Assembly (NCBI RefSeq): GCF_019059575.1
Contig: NW_024881501.1
Span: forward strand, 1,612,001-1,676,000
Origin: Amphibalanus amphitrite
Lineage: Eukaryota > Arthropoda > Thecostraca > Balanomorpha > Balanidae
Reading direction: 5' to 3'
Length of the DNA: 64,000 bases
Positions 63,989 through 64,000 of the stretch are shown in pieces. Position 1 is the stretch's first letter; each line of letters starts with the position of its first letter. The position numbers were made by a program, and so were the translations under genes. The notes beneath the pieces are model-generated. The model was not told where the DNA came from. It did no database searches and saw nothing but the letters and a program-made list of their open reading frames with translations.

Positions 63989-64000
63989 TATGGCTGAATA

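Overview
The window is eukaryotic nuclear DNA from an invertebrate animal, most likely an arthropod and possibly a crustacean. I infer this from spliced GC-rich host genes, a BEL/Pao element, tRNA-derived SINEs, hAT and other DNA transposons, and very abundant minisatellites and poly(G)/poly(C) tracts. The species cannot be named from the sequence alone.

Two host genes are recognisable. On the + strand, 2,485-6,307 holds the last four exons of a secreted CAP/CRISP-type protein with a cysteine-rich tail; its first exon(s) were not found. On the - strand, 28,751-16,522 holds what looks like a complete eight-exon WWOX gene: two WW domains plus a short-chain dehydrogenase, 431 residues predicted, every junction GT-AG and phase-consistent. 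The two genes converge on a gene-free 10.2-kb interval (6,308-16,521) of minisatellites, a mariner-like element and a foldback element.

From 28.75 kb to the end I find no host gene. This half is layered mobile DNA. It contains a whole-looking BEL/Pao LTR retrotransposon (31,167-37,681) with apparently identical LTRs, sitting inside an AGGTCA-rich repeat. It also has a 2.7-kb palindromic element whose ends carry TTGGATG arrays (about 42.1-44.8 kb). A three-level nest lies at 45.56-50.23 kb: a TIR element holding a 5'-truncated LINE, which in turn holds a 950-bp TA-flanked element. Further elements are hAT elements with 8-bp target duplications, including two that carry kilobase-long minisatellites, several SINE copies, and long repeats dense in nuclear-receptor half-sites.

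The most unusual observation is that many host-gene minisatellites begin exactly at exon edges and copy the splice site together with a few exon bases. WWOX exon 1 is followed by ten further copies of its own 5' splice site. Similar decoys accompany the WWOX exon 4, 6 and 7 junctions and a donor in the unrelated CAP gene, and the WWOX stop codon lies in the first unit of another array. This suggests a recurrent process that amplifies sequence at exon boundaries and may affect splice-site choice.
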